Positions 6,161 through 15,410 of a stretch of 20,332 nt of DNA are shown here, piece after piece (position 1 is the stretch's first letter; every line of letters begins with the position of its first letter). This DNA comes from a virus, in IMG/VR virus record IMGVR_UViG_3300030104_001375, positions 1 to 20,332 of that record. One strand, 5' to 3'. Below the pieces are notes generated by a model that saw only the letters and a list, made by a program, of their open reading frames with translations, ran no database searches and was not told the DNA's origin. Position numbers and translations under genes: made by a program.

Positions 6161-7084
6161 CTAATTTTGTGCTGATCCAAGACCAGTAGCGCCCATTCCG
6201 GTTACCAAACCACCGGCTCTTTGTTCCGCTGCTGCTTGTCTACGTTGCCGTAATCTACGCACTTGAGCGGTAGATTCTGAGTCTAAACCAAACGACGCTG
6301 CTGCTAACTCTGTTGAAGTCACAGCATTCTGTTCACCGAATACTTGTTGTGTTAGACCTGCTTGTTGACTTAAACGCTGTGATATTTCACGTTGTTGTAC
6401 GTTCTGCCCGGCTAGTTGTCGAGCTACACCTGTGCCTATTCCCTGGCCTGTGGCTTGTATTGCTGCTGCTGATAAGCCAGCGGATTCCATTTGTAAGCGT
6501 TGTTCTATTACGTTTACGCCTCTGTCAGGGTCTAGGAAATACGCTATGAGTTCTCCGTCGTTTTCTGTTCCTATGCCGTACATTTCACGCAACTGGTTTT
6601 TGAGTTCAGGGTTGACGTTGGATACGGCTGTTGTCGCCATTGAGACTCGTTGTGTCATTTCGGCAGGTGATACATCGTTGCCGATAAAGTCTGCAAAGTC
6701 GTCAGGGTTGTCGTAGAAGCCTTCTGGTAGTCCTGCTGCTGCCATTGTTTGACGGTAGTCTCGTTCTAGTCGTATGTATTCTGCTGGGCTGATAGCTGGC
6801 AGTCCTTGTTGTCTGCGTAGTTCCAAGCCTTTGAAACGTTCTTTGAATACGTCTGTTTCTTTGAGTTGGATCATTACGCTGTCTGTCGAAGCGCCTTCCA
6901 TTAAGAAACGGTAAGCGTCTCCTGCTAGTCCTTCTAAGCCATAGGTGGCTAATGTGTCTCTAATAATTGTTAGTGCATCTCTGTCATCTTGGGTTTCTTG
7001 CGCTTCCATAACAGCATCATCTGTTAGCACTGTATCTTCTTCTTCAAACGCTTCAGTAAAAGCTCTTACATCTCCCATGCCCAT
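6161..7084 (-). CDS. Structural protein, probable internal virion protein
   Basis: A 307-residue, mostly helical protein. Its centre (80-190) carries FKERFKG, GLPAISPAEYIRLERDYRQ, AGLPEGFYDNPDDFADFI with DVSPAEM, and AYFLDPDRG. This chain of motifs recurs, in my recollection, in structural gene blocks of actinobacterial and aquatic phages, where it has no assigned function. The C-terminal 100 residues are Gln/Ala/Gly-rich with a basic patch (RRLRQRRQ) and resemble flexible internal proteins. GGAGG lies 7 bases before the ATG. The start forms a TAATG junction with the 584-residue gene, so the two are probably co-translated. A part in DNA ejection is inferred from the company of three other large proteins between portal and scaffold. 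Confidence 0.7.
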   Translation of the reverse strand: MGMGDVRAFTEAFEEEDTVLTDDAVMEAQETQDDRDALTIIRDTLATYGLEGLAGDAYRFLMEGASTDSVMIQLKETDVFKERFKGLELRRQQGLPAISPAEYIRLERDYRQTMAAAGLPEGFYDNPDDFADFIGNDVSPAEMTQRVSMATTAVSNVNPELKNQLREMYGIGTENDGELIAYFLDPDRGVNVIEQRLQMESAGLSAAAIQATGQGIGTGVARQLAGQNVQQREISQRLSQQAGLTQQVFGEQNAVTSTELAAASFGLDSESTAQVRRLRQRRQAAAEQRAGGLVTGMGATGLGSAQN

Positions 7085-8838
7085 TACGCTACCTCCCCAA
7101 ACGTTTGCCCAATAGAGAACGACAACGCCCTCGCCTGGTCTTTAGCATCATCAGTCTGTTGCCACTCAGGAAGCGCACGAACAAAGTTCCGAACCTCAGA
7201 AAGAGTCATTGGTCTAGCATTAGTACCAGCATCAGGAATGTACTCAATAACATCAGAAAACTCATCCAACATATCCACCTGCCTGCCAAGCATCTGCTCA
7301 ATCTGATACTTGTACGGTGAGAAATACTGATCCGGTGTAATACCCATTTGATTAATAACTTTATCTAACGTCGGGAACCTAGATACAGCAGTAGCTTTCA
7401 AATACTGCTCATACTCTGTTTGCGTAGCTTCCCCAGTGTAAATCTTCTCAGCCCAATCCTGAGCTGTATCTTCTGTCTGTGGCACATAGTATTTGTACGC
7501 TAACTGTTCTAACGCATCTCGACCTGCTGAAAAATCAGAGAACTCATTGGTTATTTCGTAGTTAGCTAACTGTCCGATAATCATTTCACGGATAGCTTCT
7601 GTGTCTTCACTATCACCGTTTTGCGCTAGTGTTTGCGCTAAAGAAAATGCGTCTTCTTCGTTTAAATCGAATCCTAGGAATTGTGCTTCTTTGGTTAGTG
7701 CGTCTGTTGTTGGCTCTAGGAACTCTTTTCGTTCTGGGTCGCTCATTTCGCCCCACATGACATCGTATGTTCGTCGGGCTACGTCGGTTGTTTGCCACCA
7801 TTCTGTTTTTTGTAGGAGTCCTTTGACTCTGGTCATGCTGGTTATGCCGTTGTTGACGATGTAGTCCATTAACCCTATTTGGGATTCGGCTGATTCGTCG
7901 TCGTAGCTGACGATGGTTCCGTCTGCTGTTACTCCGATAAGCATGTTTGTTGCGTGTTGTCTGAAGAAGTAGCTTGCTCCTCCGAATTGTTCTTGGAGTA
8001 GTGAGTATATTTCATCTCGGTCTGCTTCTCGTTCAGCCATCATTCGAGCAGCATTAGAACCACCCCCACCGGAACTGCCTAGTTGGTCATCTGTTGATTC
8101 TTCTTCTGCCGGAACTGTACCTTTTGTACCTGGAACAGATTGCCCTAAAAAACCTGCAAAGCCAGCAAAAGCATCATCACCTTTAGCCATTTCCTCGCTA
8201 ATAATTGCTGCGCCACCTTGGTCATCAAAAACTTTGCCTGTTTCTCTTGCTTGTGCAAGACCTTCTAAACCTCTTTCAAGCGTTTCAGCTTGAGGTGAAG
8301 GAGCCGCTTGCGTATCAGACGAAGTAACAACATTTTCTGCTGTTTCAGGAGATTGAATTAACTGACTAATTACTTCTGGTTTATCTTTATTAAGCACCAA
8401 GGCTGCAACTGTTTGAACATTCTGTTCTTCATTTAACGCTTTATAGAAATCATATTTAGGAGCAAAACTTTCTCTAATGTCAGTTTTAATATTTTCTAAT
8501 TCAGTAATTTCTAAACTTTTAATATCATAATTAGACTGGTCTAACCCTACAGAATTAACAACGGTTATTACTTGGTCACGGATTTTATCTAACGCTGGTT
8601 CTGTGTACTCAACATCTCCAGCAAGTATGCCAATAATTGTGTCAATGTACTCTGCTTGCTTATTAGCTTCTTCAAGTTCTTTCTTGGCATCGTTTACAGC
8701 AGATTCATAATCTTTATATGTTTGAGTGTTACCAGTGTATTGAGATCCAAGAGAAGGATAATAATCATTGGCTGATAATTCCCCCGCAGGTTTTACTTTC
8801 TCACGTTCTATAACAGCATCAAGATCAAATAAAGTCAT
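7084..8838 (-). CDS. Structural protein with Gly/Ser linker, probable internal virion protein
   Basis: A 584-residue protein in two parts. Residues 1-250 contain a charged helix (NDAKKELEEANKQAEYIDTI, about 49-68) and a Gln/Ala/Glu-rich stretch. A flexible linker, SSGGGGSNAAR (about 255-265), leads into a C-terminal part with GLLQKTEWWQTTDVARR, LEQLAYKYYVPQTEDTAQDW, EQYLKATAVSRFPTLDKVI and a closing DYA/QYFSPY-like helix. This WWxTT plus AxxYYV plus YLKxxAxxxFPTL pattern recurs in actinobacterial phage structural genes, from general knowledge. GGAGG precedes the ATG, and the start overlaps the previous gene as ATGA. Third-codon composition switches sharply at the linker (see findings), suggesting a composite origin. 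No lysozyme or transglycosylase catalytic motif was seen. The molecular role is unknown. Confidence 0.7.
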   Translation of the reverse strand: MTLFDLDAVIEREKVKPAGELSANDYYPSLGSQYTGNTQTYKDYESAVNDAKKELEEANKQAEYIDTIIGILAGDVEYTEPALDKIRDQVITVVNSVGLDQSNYDIKSLEITELENIKTDIRESFAPKYDFYKALNEEQNVQTVAALVLNKDKPEVISQLIQSPETAENVVTSSDTQAAPSPQAETLERGLEGLAQARETGKVFDDQGGAAIISEEMAKGDDAFAGFAGFLGQSVPGTKGTVPAEEESTDDQLGSSGGGGSNAARMMAEREADRDEIYSLLQEQFGGASYFFRQHATNMLIGVTADGTIVSYDDESAESQIGLMDYIVNNGITSMTRVKGLLQKTEWWQTTDVARRTYDVMWGEMSDPERKEFLEPTTDALTKEAQFLGFDLNEEDAFSLAQTLAQNGDSEDTEAIREMIIGQLANYEITNEFSDFSAGRDALEQLAYKYYVPQTEDTAQDWAEKIYTGEATQTEYEQYLKATAVSRFPTLDKVINQMGITPDQYFSPYKYQIEQMLGRQVDMLDEFSDVIEYIPDAGTNARPMTLSEVRNFVRALPEWQQTDDAKDQARALSFSIGQTFGEVA

Positions 8839-9623
8839 CGACGACCTCCAATACCAGCAGCCTGCATAATCAAAGAAGCAGCATTAGCATGATCCATAGC
8901 ACCAGCCTCAACCGGAGCAGCATCTCTAGCGAACTGTTCAGCTTGAGCGCCAACAGCGATACTAGCAATACCAGAAGCTTGCATACCATGAATCTTAGAA
9001 ACAAAGGATTTCATCTCATCATTCGTCATTTTACGACCAAGCACAGACGCAGACGCATCATTCAACGCTGCCTGCAACCCAGCCGGGTCCATATAATTCA
9101 CAATTCTTTTAGGAGCATTCTCAGCATCTATCTCAGCTACACGATCTTGGAATGCTTTTGCGAGTTCAGCAGATGTCATTTCACCAACATCTCCTCGTCG
9201 AAGAATGTCTAGAAAAAATGTGTTGTCGTAGGCTACTGCTTCTTCAGCTAATCCAATAACTCCCTCAACAACAGTTTGAAAATTAGGTATATTTAACGAA
9301 CCGTCATCGTTAAAAATTTGTTCGTAATCTCCTCCGTATGAGCCAGGTATATTAAGAAAAATTTCGTATGCAATAGCTTTCTGCTCTTGCTCTCCTAACG
9401 CTCCAATAGCTTGACGTATAGTATCTGACATGATCGCAGATTGTTGCATTTCAACTTCTGCACCACGACCTCTTCGAGATGGACCTGCTGCGGAAGCTTT
9501 AGTGTCCATTGGTACAGTTTCATACCCTATAATGCCTCTAACAGCACCATACGCAGCCGAACTTGCTTGAGCAGCAGTAACACCGTATTGATCTTCAAAT
9601 TTTTGTCCGTAATTTTCTGCCAT
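8835..9623 (-). CDS. Helical structural protein, probable internal virion protein
   Basis: A 262-residue, Ala-rich, largely helical protein. It opens with ENYGQKFEDQYGVTAAQAS. The C-terminal half has NYMDPAGLQAALNDAS, ASVLGRKMTNDEMKSFVSKI and a Met/Ala/Gly-rich ending (AASLIMQAAGIGGRR). The DPAxLxxxL...LGRKxTxxE segment resembles helical pieces found beside lytic or ejection proteins of other phages, but I cannot name a family. AAGG lies upstream of the ATG, which directly follows the stop of the giant gene, and its own stop overlaps the 584-residue gene as ATGA. That places it within one translationally linked set of four. No membrane segment or catalytic motif was seen. Confidence 0.65.
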   Translation of the reverse strand: MAENYGQKFEDQYGVTAAQASSAAYGAVRGIIGYETVPMDTKASAAGPSRRGRGAEVEMQQSAIMSDTIRQAIGALGEQEQKAIAYEIFLNIPGSYGGDYEQIFNDDGSLNIPNFQTVVEGVIGLAEEAVAYDNTFFLDILRRGDVGEMTSAELAKAFQDRVAEIDAENAPKRIVNYMDPAGLQAALNDASASVLGRKMTNDEMKSFVSKIHGMQASGIASIAVGAQAEQFARDAAPVEAGAMDHANAASLIMQAAGIGGRR

Positions 9624-12600
9624 TTATACCTTCATTAAAGAAACAAAACTGTTTTTGGGTATCATGTCGTTTTCAAAATATCTGTCGTACACAACCGAAA
9701 ATTCTGGTCGTTTAGATAATTCTTCTTTTTCTCTTTGCCAAAACAATAATAGGTCAGCGTTAGTGCCAGATTCTAGATTCAAGCTTCCATTTTCCTCAGC
9801 GTGTCTACGAACTAGTTCTTGTTCGATAAAGCCACGCAGTTCAAAGTAATCAATTAAATGCCTGGCCGATGGTCTGGTTGTAGTTAAGTCAGAGAACTTA
9901 TCGTCACTTAATGCAACGACAAAGCCTTCGATGACTCTAGCCATTTTGCCTTCATCTCTACCTGAATCCCAAGCTTCACCCCATAACGGATGTTCTTGCC
10001 GTATTAAATCTATTTGTTCTTGTTTAAATCGTTGCAGATCAGACATTGCTGTACTGTTCAAACTGTACGGCAAACCTAAAGCTTGTCGATCATCTTGTAT
10101 AGTGCGAATAAAGTCACTTAACTCTGTGTATTTAGTCCAGCCTTCGCTAACGTCAACGCCTTCAATAAGCGCTTTCGGTGATTTAAGTTCACGACGTTTC
10201 AAACCCGGAGTTAACGGACTTACATCCATTGTGGTTTGGCGACGATACGCTGCTTGATTAAACAAGTACTCCTCGTCTTTACCGCCAAGACTTAACGTCA
10301 CCCACGCACCTATTTCAGGATGTGACTGCACAAGGTCTTGATACTTTATGTACGCTTCTTCTGACACAGCAGACGCAGCAACACCATCGTTCAATTTAGT
10401 CATTCGACTAGTTAAGTACACGAACTCTTCTCCGTGTTCTTCTAAGAACAACGCTGTTCCTTCGTCGTAACCGTGTTGTCGTTGCAATTCTTTAATTTGT
10501 TCCATTAAATCTGCGTAAGGTGAAAGCATTGTTGTTGATGTAGGTGAGAACAAGCCAGCAGCAGATCGGAACATAAAGAACTGCTCTGCACGTTCTTCAG
10601 ATTCTTTAACTCTTTGCAACACCCATTGCTCGTTACCTAAAAGACTTGAAATGCCACCAGGCGTTGATTGCTCATACTCTGTTAATACTTGTTTAAAGAA
10701 GTATGTTACTTGCCGTTTCTTGGCTGGTGTGTCCATGTAAATGTTGCGTAGGTTCTGAGCGTATGCTGGAGCGAAACTTGCAAATGTTTGTTCAAAGAAA
10801 CCGCCTTCAGGATGCCCAAATGGAAACATAAACTTAAACGTGTCTTCTAATGAAGGATCTTCTAACACGGCTTGCCTAATAGGTATTGACGCTAACGGTC
10901 CAACACCCGGAGTTGTTGACTGAAGCATTGACGCTAAACCCTCTTTGCTAAACCTAATATCGTTATCTATTAACGCTTGAGATAACGGACCAGGTGTTAA
11001 TACGCTTGCAAGGTTTTTGACTGGTTGCGGTAACCTAAACACAATATAGCTTTGCGTAGCGAACTCACGTTTTTCTTCGTCAGTTAAATCACGACCTAAT
11101 TCTTCTCGACGTTCAGCTATCTTCGCTTCATCGTATTGGTACACTTCTTCCATACCTAAGTATTTGGCGTTCCACGGTGTCTGATACATGTTGACCATTT
11201 TGCCTACAAAGTAAGGATTTTCTGTAGCGAGTTTGCTCCATCTACCTAACACTTCTTGCCAAGCGTTAAAGAATGGGAATATGTTTGCTGTGATTTCAGC
11301 GAACCTTGTTTCTTCAGCTAAATCATATAACAGATCTCTGGTTTCTTTGAGAGCTGATTTTCTAGCTTGGTCTTCTATCTTCGTTAAGCTTTTTTGCGAA
11401 ATGTTTACCATGCCGTCAGCGTCTGTGTATAAGGCTAGTCTGCGGTTTACTTCTCGTTCGTATTTTGTTCTGTAGTATGGGTTTCTTGATAGTTGATCGG
11501 CTGGTGTTTCGCCTAGTATTTTGAACATGTTTTCAACGAACTCTCCCATAGCTCCGGTGAATGCTCCTCTGCCGTAGTCTATGGTTCGCATGTTTGGTGA
11601 CGTTGATTTACCAAAGTTTGTTATGCCTGTTTGTTCACGAAATTGTTCAACAATAAATTTTAAATCAGTTGTAGGAGCGTAGAAGCCTGCGTCTACTTGT
11701 TCTTTAAAGTCTTTGCGTAGGATTGTTTCTACTTCGTTCCAAGTGACATTACCGCCTGCTGCTGCCTTCGCACGCAAATCGTCAAAGCCGTAACCAGCAG
11801 GCAATATCTCATTAAATTCATCAATAATGTCTCTAGCTTTTTGTGTAAAGTTAACAACGTCAGGTTCAGTATGGTATTTAATTGCGTCAGTTAAACCAAG
11901 CCTTGCTCTCAAATCAGCATTTTCACGCAACAACTTAGCTAAACCTTCAACATCGTCAGACCAGGCAAGTTTGTAAAATTCAGGATGCCTGTCACTGATC
12001 TTTGTGGCACGCCCAAGCAAAGCATCCCAGCCTTTAACGTATTGCGATTTTGTAGTGCTTGCAGAAGTTATATCCCAGAGTTCCCAGTCAGCGTCAACAA
12101 ATCGAAGGATTTCACGCTTTTGTGCTTGAGTAACGCCTTGCATTAATGAAGATGTGCTTCTAGTTGATGAAACAGACGCAGAAATAATTTCACGGAAGTC
12201 AGCAGTATCACCGTATCCGTTACGCAATGTCGCACCGTATACGCTCATGTTAGCCATGCCAGCTTTGTCCATTAACACATGCGCTCGTTCTAAATTGTCA
12301 GTAATGTCATCAATGTTTTCAATACTTACCCCTTCAGGTGTAATGACATCAATGGCTTCTCGCATACCGTCGGCTCTTGAAAGCATTGTTTCTGCTTGTT
12401 GTCGAAGACCTGCGTCACCGTTTTCTAACGCTTCAGATAATAGTTTCCTAGCTTCTACTTGCAGTCCTTCTGCGACTGTTAACCCGGCTTGCCGTCTTGC
12501 TACGTTTCGTACTCGTTGGTATCGTCTAGCTCCGTAAATAGTTGACCAAGCTATCGCTGGCGTAAAGCCAAACAATGCTGAACCTATTGCTAGCCTCGCT

Positions 12601-15410
12601 AAACCTGCTTTAGTCATTAATTGTTGTGTTGGTTTAGGCACGAACTTGTCAACTTTAGTTTGATTTAAATTTATTTCTTTAACTGTTTTATCAATTAAGT
12701 TATCTATCGTTACGCCTTTAGATTCGTAATGCCTTAAAGCATCGCCCAAATTTTTAACATTAGCGTTTTGCTCAACGGCTTCATCAAATATTTTAGGAAC
12801 AAAATCATCAAGTCCCATCTCAACGCCACGGGTCGCATACACATTACGCATATCACCAAAGCCACCAATAAGATTACGCAACTCATTCATCACACCCAAA
12901 TCAGCAGCACGACGCAACGTTTCATCCAACTGCACACGACCAGGCCATTTAGGAGTCAACAACACGAAAGGTCGCCAAATTTGCATAGTTGACGTAGCTA
13001 ACGAACTACCAGATGTTCCGACAAGCCTAGCCCCATCTTTAGTTTTCTGTAACGTTCGTGTCCTACGATTACCAAACTTATTAAACGTTCTATTTATTTC
13101 AGTATTGACAAGATCCCAACGTGGCATAACGCCTGACTGACGCATCTGCTGAGGAGTCATACCTGTCATAATTGTATGAATAGTTTTTGTTTCAGGGTCT
13201 TGCACTCTATACGTTGTTTGTTTATTTGTCGCTGATATTGTTCGACGGCCAGGTCGGTCAGTGTCCATGCCTTTTCTAGCTTGACTAGCTTCGTTAATTG
13301 TTCTACCGCTTTGTAAACTATCCCCTATTGTCAGTTTCTCATCAATTTGTTTCTCAATTTGCTTTCTGGCTTCTATCATGTTGTCAGCTAAACCAGATTT
13401 CATACCTTTGCTTGTTTTACTAATAAGTTCATCTGCTTTCCGAGACAAATTATCAACAGTGTTATCAAATAATTGTTTAAACTGAACTGGGTCACTACCT
13501 CTAGCAGTTATCCTGGCCCACTCACCAAGCAACTGGTCAATTTCGGTTCTAGTAATAATTCGTTGGTTTCTAGCTTTGCCTGCTACTTTGCCCGGTATTT
13601 TAACTCTTGACGCTGCTTGAAGCATTCTTTCAAATTGTGTAAACGCTTGGGTGTCTTGGAAATCTATTAACGCTTGAGGGTTACGTTCTGAGAAGAATCG
13701 TAGTTTGCGGAAACCTAGAGGATTGACAACGCTTCTAACGTAGTATTCTTCGTATCCTCCGTTAATGTCTTTTCTATCTCCGAAACGTTTCTCTAATCGA
13801 TTTATTGATCTGGTAAAATAATCTCCGAATGCGTCTGTGTAAACTTTAGCAACAGACGCTGTTGGTTCGGCTATTGATTTTAATTGAGCTACTTTCATGT
13901 TCTCTAAGCCAGCTATCCGACGCAACATCATTTCAGTCAAATCTTGAAGATCAGCGTTCGTGCCAAGAATGTCAGGATACTTCAAAGTAGGTTGACCATT
14001 CTCATCAAACACTTTCCTACCTTGAGACTCAATCACACCTAAATAACCGTCGTACATGGTTACCCAATCAACGTCATTTAAACCAGCAGATTTCTCAGCG
14101 ACTTCTTTCTCTAACCGAGCTTTCTCAGCTTTTAGTTCTTTCGTTACTGCTTTTTCAACATTTTCACTATCAGCTATTAACTGCCTAACGTCATCTAAAT
14201 CATTTACTGCTGACAAAAAACTGTCATCTGTCATTAACGCTCTGGCAGCGGTTGCTGCTTCGCCAACTTCACGAAACACGCTCATGTCACCCATAACGAA
14301 CCTAGCGTTTAATCTTCTTGCTTGCGGAGTAGCACCATTAGCTATCGCAAACGCTGCTTCTTCAGGCATCCTGCTACCTTTACGACTTAACGTTTCCCGA
14401 AGAATACTGAATCGTTTATCAGTCGCTATTTTCGCTGCATCAGGGAGCAACACGCCACTTCCGTCAAAACCGTTACTAGCTTTCACATAATCTGCGCTAA
14501 CTTCATCCATAGCTTGCTCAACTTTTTGCCACCCCTTACTATTCAAGTAACCGCCTCTAGCAACACCATCAGCTCCGACAACACCGTTAATTCGTTGCGA
14601 CACAACTTGTTGCCCGACAAGGTTCCTAGCAGCAATTTGTTGATCGTTTAAACGTGGCTTACCTAACAAAGTTTGTTTAAATATGCCACCGCCAGGTGTG
14701 TAAATTTTTTGTGGAGCTATGATGCCACCCATTTTTTCAAAGTTAGATCGACCTAAATGCGTTACGACATTGCCAGCGTTGTCTAAAGAAGCGATAACTG
14801 TTTTGCCTCGCAGAATGTTTGCACCGCCACCTAAAGCTATAGCCATTGGATCAGCGAACTCTTGGAAGAAATCTGCTGTTCCTGAAATAAGGTTAAATAA
14901 TGAATCTTCTCGAATGTCGTTGTACGCATCCTCATCAAACGGATCTATGTTGTATATGGCAGCAGCGACGGATTGACCAAACGTTCTTTTGTCGTTTATT
15001 TCCCAAGCTGAAGCCCATGTTGACCCATCAAACAATTCGCTTATGTCAGTGCCTGATATGCCAGCGTTAATAACTGTTGCTAATGTTCCTAGCGGTCTGT
15101 CAACAGCGTTTTGTATGGTCCAGTCCCATGCTTCCATTGTTGGTTCAAGCACAGTACGAAAAGGTTTACGCACAAACTCAGGTAACCCTCCAACAACAGA
15201 ACCAACGATTCCTTCAGGACCAAACGCACCGCCAATGACTTGCCCAAGTAAATCTTCTTGCACTGAATCAACAAAAATCTTGATACCTTCACCGGGATCA
15301 GTCGTTGCTTTAGCTAACGCTCTGCCTGTATCGTAAACAAATTCAGCGCCTCCACCGACAACGTCTATAACACCGCCGACAACACCACCGACACGATCAA
15401 AAAAACCCAT
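9624..15410 (-). CDS. Giant structural protein, probable DNA-ejection protein
   Basis: A 1928-residue protein (roughly 210 kDa), 28 percent of the window. The N-terminus is Gly/Val-rich and hydrophobic (residues 8-35), followed by FVRKPFRTVLEP, RPLGTLATVINAG and WEINDKRTFGQS. A charged coiled coil lies near 411-442, Arg/Lys-rich helical stretches near 600-780, a hydrophobic segment (LARLAIGSALFGFTPAIAW) near 930-955 that could insert in a membrane, and IFPFFNAWQEVLGRWSKLA near 1375-1393. Its size, helical content, hydrophobic patches and position after the portal resemble the large ejection proteins of short-tailed phages (T7 gp16, N4 vRNAP-sized internal proteins). No polymerase, methylase, ADP-ribosylation or lysozyme motif was seen. 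A tape measure is an alternative, but no tail-tube genes are present. AAGGA precedes the ATG; the start forms TAATG with the gene before. Confidence 0.75.
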   Translation of the reverse strand: MGFFDRVGGVVGGVIDVVGGGAEFVYDTGRALAKATTDPGEGIKIFVDSVQEDLLGQVIGGAFGPEGIVGSVVGGLPEFVRKPFRTVLEPTMEAWDWTIQNAVDRPLGTLATVINAGISGTDISELFDGSTWASAWEINDKRTFGQSVAAAIYNIDPFDEDAYNDIREDSLFNLISGTADFFQEFADPMAIALGGGANILRGKTVIASLDNAGNVVTHLGRSNFEKMGGIIAPQKIYTPGGGIFKQTLLGKPRLNDQQIAARNLVGQQVVSQRINGVVGADGVARGGYLNSKGWQKVEQAMDEVSADYVKASNGFDGSGVLLPDAAKIATDKRFSILRETLSRKGSRMPEEAAFAIANGATPQARRLNARFVMGDMSVFREVGEAATAARALMTDDSFLSAVNDLDDVRQLIADSENVEKAVTKELKAEKARLEKEVAEKSAGLNDVDWVTMYDGYLGVIESQGRKVFDENGQPTLKYPDILGTNADLQDLTEMMLRRIAGLENMKVAQLKSIAEPTASVAKVYTDAFGDYFTRSINRLEKRFGDRKDINGGYEEYYVRSVVNPLGFRKLRFFSERNPQALIDFQDTQAFTQFERMLQAASRVKIPGKVAGKARNQRIITRTEIDQLLGEWARITARGSDPVQFKQLFDNTVDNLSRKADELISKTSKGMKSGLADNMIEARKQIEKQIDEKLTIGDSLQSGRTINEASQARKGMDTDRPGRRTISATNKQTTYRVQDPETKTIHTIMTGMTPQQMRQSGVMPRWDLVNTEINRTFNKFGNRRTRTLQKTKDGARLVGTSGSSLATSTMQIWRPFVLLTPKWPGRVQLDETLRRAADLGVMNELRNLIGGFGDMRNVYATRGVEMGLDDFVPKIFDEAVEQNANVKNLGDALRHYESKGVTIDNLIDKTVKEINLNQTKVDKFVPKPTQQLMTKAGLARLAIGSALFGFTPAIAWSTIYGARRYQRVRNVARRQAGLTVAEGLQVEARKLLSEALENGDAGLRQQAETMLSRADGMREAIDVITPEGVSIENIDDITDNLERAHVLMDKAGMANMSVYGATLRNGYGDTADFREIISASVSSTRSTSSLMQGVTQAQKREILRFVDADWELWDITSASTTKSQYVKGWDALLGRATKISDRHPEFYKLAWSDDVEGLAKLLRENADLRARLGLTDAIKYHTEPDVVNFTQKARDIIDEFNEILPAGYGFDDLRAKAAAGGNVTWNEVETILRKDFKEQVDAGFYAPTTDLKFIVEQFREQTGITNFGKSTSPNMRTIDYGRGAFTGAMGEFVENMFKILGETPADQLSRNPYYRTKYEREVNRRLALYTDADGMVNISQKSLTKIEDQARKSALKETRDLLYDLAEETRFAEITANIFPFFNAWQEVLGRWSKLATENPYFVGKMVNMYQTPWNAKYLGMEEVYQYDEAKIAERREELGRDLTDEEKREFATQSYIVFRLPQPVKNLASVLTPGPLSQALIDNDIRFSKEGLASMLQSTTPGVGPLASIPIRQAVLEDPSLEDTFKFMFPFGHPEGGFFEQTFASFAPAYAQNLRNIYMDTPAKKRQVTYFFKQVLTEYEQSTPGGISSLLGNEQWVLQRVKESEERAEQFFMFRSAAGLFSPTSTTMLSPYADLMEQIKELQRQHGYDEGTALFLEEHGEEFVYLTSRMTKLNDGVAASAVSEEAYIKYQDLVQSHPEIGAWVTLSLGGKDEEYLFNQAAYRRQTTMDVSPLTPGLKRRELKSPKALIEGVDVSEGWTKYTELSDFIRTIQDDRQALGLPYSLNSTAMSDLQRFKQEQIDLIRQEHPLWGEAWDSGRDEGKMARVIEGFVVALSDDKFSDLTTTRPSARHLIDYFELRGFIEQELVRRHAEENGSLNLESGTNADLLLFWQREKEELSKRPEFSVVYDRYFENDMIPKNSFVSLMKV

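Noticed and set aside
14056-14490. 144-codon plus-strand open frame in the giant gene
   Set aside because: Ser/Ala/Phe-rich shadow opposite a charged helical stretch; no ribosome site or neighbours on that strand.
9624-15410. Giant gene as a DarB-like antirestriction helicase/methylase, virion RNA polymerase or tape measure
   Set aside because: No Walker motifs, methylase motif or polymerase signature were visible, and no tail-tube or tail-chaperone genes accompany it. Tape measure remains a weaker alternative.
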